From Ilumatobacteraceae bacterium (GTDB lineage: Bacteria > Actinomycetota > Acidimicrobiia > Acidimicrobiales > Ilumatobacteraceae): 7,496 nt of DNA. The DNA lies in contig JAHRVJ010000162.1 in NCBI GenBank assembly GCA_019090765.1, positions 1-7,496 of the forward strand, written 5' to 3'. Position 1 is the stretch's first letter. The number at the start of each line of letters is the position of its first letter. The notes beneath the pieces are model-generated. The model had not been told where the DNA came from and did no database searches. It was given only the letters and a program-made list of their open reading frames with translations. Positions 4,669 through 7,496 of the stretch are shown here, in pieces. Both the position numbers and the translations under genes were made by a program.

Positions 4669-5987
4669 CCGATTTCGCGGGCTTGGCCGCTCAGCTCTTC
4701 GCGGTGGTCTGGATGGGCCACGTTGATTAACGCACGGGTTCGTTCGCGAATCGATCGGCCGCGAAGTTCTGCTACTCCCCATTCGGTCACGATCTTGTCG
4801 ACCGTGTTCTTGGGCGTCGTTGCGACATCCCCGGCCGCAAGCTGGGGGACAATTCGCGACGCGCCATGCGAGGTGGTTGAGTGCAGTACGACAAATCCTT
4901 GACCACCATCTGAGTACATTGCGCCGCGGGCAAAGTCGTTCTGGCCTCCCGACGACGAAAAATATCGCCCGTCGATCGTTTCGGAAGCACACTGTCCTAG
5001 AAAGTCGACAGTCAACGTCGCGTTGATCGACACGAAGTTATTTTCAGTGGCAATGATTCGAGGGTCGTTGATGTAGCGGACGGCATGGAGCTCGACGGCG
5101 GTGTTCTCGTGGAGGAATTCGTGGAGCCGGGTCGTTCCCAGTGCGAGCGAGCCCACTGTTTTTGTGCGGTTGAGACGCTTCCGTACGCCGTTGACGACAC
5201 CCAGTTCGATCAGGTCGACTACGCCGTCAGACAACAACTCTGTGTGGACACCGAGATCCTTGTGTCCGGTTAGGGCCGCCATGACGGCGTTGGGGATCAT
5301 TCCAATACCAGTCTGGATTGTCGCTCCGTCTGGAATCCTGTCGGCCACATGGGCCGCGATGCGATGGTCGACGTCGTCGGGGATCGCTGGCTGGATTTCA
5401 ATCAGAGGACGATCGGATTGGCACCATCCGACGACTTGGGAGATGTGCACTTGGTTGCGGCCGAAAGTACGTGGCATGGCATCGGTGACTTCGAGAAACA
5501 TTCGCCCTCGACCGATAAAACTCGCGGTGTAGTCCGCAGAAACGCCAAGCGAGAAGTATCCGTGCCGATCTGGTGGCGACGCCGCGGCAATCACCAACGG
5601 GTCATCGGATTGCATCCGCATCAGGCTGTACACCTCGGAGAAGTTCGCGGGCACGAGGTCGATCGTTCCGTTGCCGAAGTGTGGGCGCGTGATGTACGAG
5701 AGGAAGTACGAGCTGTGCTGGAGGGCGCTGCCGTAGACACCGCCCAGGTACGGCCGATCGTGGAGCACATGCATCTGATGGACGCGCACTTCGCTGAGGC
5801 GCGGGGAGCCAGTGCCGAGTTGTTCAGCTGCGGCGGCCTCGATTGCGTCGAGCACTGCGGTGGGCTCTCCGTTGCCAAGCGGAACGATCAGCTGTGTGCC
5901 CGGATCGATGTGTTCCAAGACATCACTGGGGGAACTTGGTGCAGTTCGGATTAACGGTGGCTGAGTTGTCGTGGGTCCCACTGGCAT
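4659..5987 (-). CDS. Acetyl-CoA hydrolase / 4-hydroxybutyrate CoA-transferase family protein
   Basis: Probable cytoplasmic CoA-transferase moving CoA between acyl-CoA and a carboxylic acid (acetate, butyrate or 4-hydroxybutyrate type); some family members act as hydrolases. The 442-residue length fits the family. Numbered from ATG at 5987, the GIGMIPNAV motif begins at about 227, the likely catalytic glutamate is E250 in HTELLSDGVVDLIE, and the CoA-binding SSGGQNDFARGA signature is at about 345-356. TEWGVAELRGRS near the C-terminus (401-412) is also characteristic. ATG at 5987 is preferred; a TTG at 5996 would add three residues, and neither has a clear Shine-Dalgarno site. The 3' end overlaps ccdA by 10 bases. 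The 5' end is divergent from the Nudix gene across about 90 bases. The actual acid substrate cannot be told from sequence. Confidence 0.92.
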   Translation of the reverse strand: MPVGPTTTQPPLIRTAPSSPSDVLEHIDPGTQLIVPLGNGEPTAVLDAIEAAAAEQLGTGSPRLSEVRVHQMHVLHDRPYLGGVYGSALQHSSYFLSYITRPHFGNGTIDLVPANFSEVYSLMRMQSDDPLVIAAASPPDRHGYFSLGVSADYTASFIGRGRMFLEVTDAMPRTFGRNQVHISQVVGWCQSDRPLIEIQPAIPDDVDHRIAAHVADRIPDGATIQTGIGMIPNAVMAALTGHKDLGVHTELLSDGVVDLIELGVVNGVRKRLNRTKTVGSLALGTTRLHEFLHENTAVELHAVRYINDPRIIATENNFVSINATLTVDFLGQCASETIDGRYFSSSGGQNDFARGAMYSDGGQGFVVLHSTTSHGASRIVPQLAAGDVATTPKNTVDKIVTEWGVAELRGRSIRERTRALINVAHPDHREELSGQAREIGYL

Positions 5988-6077
5988 GGGGTGCAACTGT
6001 AGACCGGGGCAGGCTAGACGTGGAGGGAATCGACGGACTCCAAATCTTCTGTCGGGCGGCCGGATAGCTACGGTTGT

Positions 6078-6896
6078 ATGTGTATGACTGAGCCAGAACC
6101 GTTCGACCCGCGTTCGGTTGCCATCCGCGCGGCGGCCACGGTGATGCTGCTCCGTGACGCCATCGACGGCTCACCTGACGTCGAGATCTTCATGTTGCGG
6201 CGGACGATGAAGGCGGCATTCGGGCCTGGCATGTACGTCTTCCCCGGCGGCCGAGTTGATGTTGTCGATGGTGTCGCCGACATCGCCCCCTTCTGCACCG
6301 GTTTGGATGATGTGGCCGCCTCATCCAAGCTGGGAATCGATTCCGGTGGCCTGGCGTACTGGGTTGCGGCCGTTCGCGAGTGTTTCGAGGAGGCCGGGAT
6401 GCTGCTCGCTGAGCGGCCTGGTGGCGGTCCGTTGGCGCTACGTAATGAAGATCGGCATGCCGTGCACGACGGCGAGCTCTCAATGGTTGACCTCTGCCGC
6501 CGCGATGACCTCATCCTCGATTTGTCGAACACTCACTATGTCGATCATTGGATCACACCACTCGGTGAGCAGCGACGCTTCGACACCAGGTTCTTCATCG
6601 CTCTGGCTCCACCCGATCAAGAGGGTTTGCACGACGACAAAGAGACCGTCGACAGTCTTTGGGTGCGGCCGGCCGAGGCGCTCCGTATGCACGACGCGCG
6701 TGAGCTGCTGATGATGCCGCCGACCTTGGCGAACATGCGGTCGCTGTTGCCGCACGAATCTGCCGCGTCGGCAATTGCGGCCGGAGCCGCTGCTGACCGA
6801 CCGGTGTGCACTCAGCCCAAGCTGATCCTCAACGACGATGGAGCATTAGTCGGGATTTGCATGCCGGGTGAGCCCGGCTACGACGACCTGGAGTGA
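6078..6896 (+). CDS. Nudix hydrolase, NUDT19-like, with interrupted Nudix box
   Basis: Probable hydrolase of a nucleoside-diphosphate-linked compound, 272 residues. The front half of the motif is VFPGGRVD (54-61). The metal-binding half RECFEEAG (100-107; E101, E104, E105) comes about 40 residues later, so the Nudix box carries an insertion. This split arrangement is known from the NUDT19/RP2 group, whose animal members cleave CoA and acyl-CoA. A CoA substrate here is only a suggestion, mildly supported by the divergent CoA-transferase gene. MKAAFGPGMYVFPGG and the later LWVRPAEAL segment fit the group. The C-terminus ends in an acidic GYDDLE. Two ATGs (6078 and 6084) precede TEPEPFDPR; neither has a ribosome site, and a TACGGT box at 6069-6074 could give a leaderless message starting at 6084. 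Confidence 0.88.
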   Translation: MCMTEPEPFDPRSVAIRAAATVMLLRDAIDGSPDVEIFMLRRTMKAAFGPGMYVFPGGRVDVVDGVADIAPFCTGLDDVAASSKLGIDSGGLAYWVAAVRECFEEAGMLLAERPGGGPLALRNEDRHAVHDGELSMVDLCRRDDLILDLSNTHYVDHWITPLGEQRRFDTRFFIALAPPDQEGLHDDKETVDSLWVRPAEALRMHDARELLMMPPTLANMRSLLPHESAASAIAAGAAADRPVCTQPKLILNDDGALVGICMPGEPGYDDLE

Positions 6897-6929
6897 GCTG
6901 GCGATGCTCGGATCGGACGCGAGCCAGCT
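6896..6929. terminator. Possible shared hairpin between the convergent nudix and mrp genes
   Basis: AGCTGGC (6896-6902) is the reverse complement of GCCAGCT (6923-6929), with 20 bases between. An alternative inner pairing is GCTCG (6906-6910) with CGAGC (6920-6924). It starts at the last base of the nudix stop codon and runs into the mrp stop codon, the right place for a two-way terminator, but no T tract follows on either strand. Confidence 0.35.
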
Positions 6930-7496
6930 ATTCGGGAACGGAATCGAGCTTGGCGAAAGCGTCGTTGACTGTGTCGAGTAAGCGGGCAGAGCAGCCAGTC
7001 ATCTCGATGTCGTTTGGAAGTGTCGGGGGAGCGACTTCAGCCACGATGCGGTTGGCGATTGAACGAAACTCGATCGCTGCTGGGCTGCTTCCCTCGAGCG
7101 TGACAGGATCGCCGGCATCGCCGCCAGCGGCAACTGCCGATTCGAGTGGAATCTGACCGAGCAGCGGAGCATTGGTTGCTGTGGCCAGCGCTTGGCCACC
7201 GCCTTCGCCGAACAGTGCGTATGACTCGCCATGGGCGCACTCGAACGCGCTCATGTTCTCTACTACGCCGACAACTTTAAGGAAGCTGCGCTGGGCCATG
7301 TCGGCAGCGCGTTGGGCGACCTTCTGGGCCGCGAGCGCTGGCGTAGTGACCACAATCAGATCGGTACGTGGGAGCATTCTTGCCAGTCCCATCTGCACGT
7401 CGCCCGTGCCGGGCGGCATATCGATGAGGAGGTAATCGAGGTCTCCCCAGTGGACATCGCGGAGGAACTGCTCGACGGCTTTGGTGAGCATCAGGC
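6928..7496 (-). CDS. mrp: Mrp/ApbC-family iron-sulfur carrier P-loop ATPase, C-terminal part
   Basis: Scaffold or carrier that delivers [4Fe-4S] clusters to apoproteins in the cytoplasm. Only the last 189 or so residues are in the window; the gene runs off the right edge, so the Walker A motif is not seen. The frame is still open at the edge, and MLTKAVEQFLRDVHWGDLDYL is an internal Mrp segment rather than a true start. The DMPPGTGD motif (Walker B/switch II region) lies at about 7399-7422, followed by VTTPALAAQKVAQR. The segment VENMSAFECAHGESYALFGEGGG is where Mrp proteins normally have CPxC for cluster binding. Here it reads CAHG (7228-7239), so the second cysteine is missing. QIPLESAVAAGGDAGDPV is the usual later motif. 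It converges on the Nudix gene with 31 bases between. Family assignment is secure; cluster binding is uncertain. Confidence 0.93.
   Translation of the reverse strand, partial: LMLTKAVEQFLRDVHWGDLDYLLIDMPPGTGDVQMGLARMLPRTDLIVVTTPALAAQKVAQRAADMAQRSFLKVVGVVENMSAFECAHGESYALFGEGGGQALATATNAPLLGQIPLESAVAAGGDAGDPVTLEGSSPAAIEFRSIANRIVAEVAPPTLPNDIEMTGCSARLLDTVNDAFAKLDSVPE

Noticed and set aside
4318..4992. 224-codon minus-strand ORF across the end of ccdA and the end of the CoA-transferase gene
   Set aside because: It overlaps two well-supported genes in other frames, and the product is Arg-rich without a recognisable domain.
5349..5954. 201-codon plus-strand ORF opposite the CoA-transferase gene
   Set aside because: It lies entirely inside a gene with clear catalytic and CoA-binding motifs, and no family features are seen in its product.

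Overview
The window looks like chromosomal DNA from a mid-to-high-GC actinobacterium, probably a member of the Acidimicrobiia or a related deep lineage. The grounds are a WhiB-family iron-sulfur regulator (a family confined to actinobacteria and their phages), an actinobacterial-type oligoribonuclease, and GC-rich codon use with some GTG/TTG starts. Placement below phylum is inference. There are no tRNA or rRNA genes, CRISPR arrays or insertion sequences. Gene density is high apart from one stretch of about 510 bases between the copC-like gene and the whiB gene.

Layout. (1) Bases 31-1623, plus strand: oligoribonuclease (orn), then a zinc-independent NAD(P)H:quinone oxidoreductase 9 bases later. 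(2) Bases 1636-2169, minus strand, convergent: an exported, membrane-anchored CopC-type copper-binding protein. (3) Bases 2182-3082: a probable regulatory leader followed by a WhiB7/WblC-like regulator. (4) Bases 3143-4668, plus strand: a membrane-tethered TlpA/ResA-like thioredoxin, then a CcdA-type membrane reductant transporter 5 bases later. These form a two-gene unit for reducing power outside the membrane. (5) Bases 4659-5987, minus strand: an acetyl-CoA hydrolase / 4-hydroxybutyrate CoA-transferase family enzyme overlapping the end of ccdA by 10 bases. (6) Bases 6078-6896, plus strand, divergent: a NUDT19-like Nudix hydrolase. (7) Bases 6928-7496, minus strand: the C-terminal part of an Mrp/ApbC iron-sulfur carrier ATPase that runs off the window.

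The most interesting element is the leader of the whiB gene. In order it holds a possible promoter, a 74-codon upstream ORF with a strong Shine-Dalgarno site, a strong intrinsic terminator (11-bp perfect GC-rich stem, then T runs), and the whiB start about 80 bases further on. The last codons of the upstream ORF (2519-2531) can pair with the 5' arm of the terminator (2574-2586), which would form an antiterminator. This is the logic known for whiB7/wblC in Mycobacterium and Streptomyces, where ribosome-targeting antibiotics stall the leader ribosome and release the downstream regulator. The encoded WhiB protein also has the WhiB7-style EPWGVWGG motif followed by a degenerate AT-hook. I therefore read this as an antibiotic- or translation-responsive attenuator controlling a WhiB7-like protein. 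The structures are visible in the sequence; the mechanism is inferred by analogy.

Several genes share a redox, metal or iron-sulfur theme (quinone oxidoreductase, CopC, WhiB, thioredoxin/CcdA, Mrp), but only thioredoxin-ccdA has a firm functional coupling.
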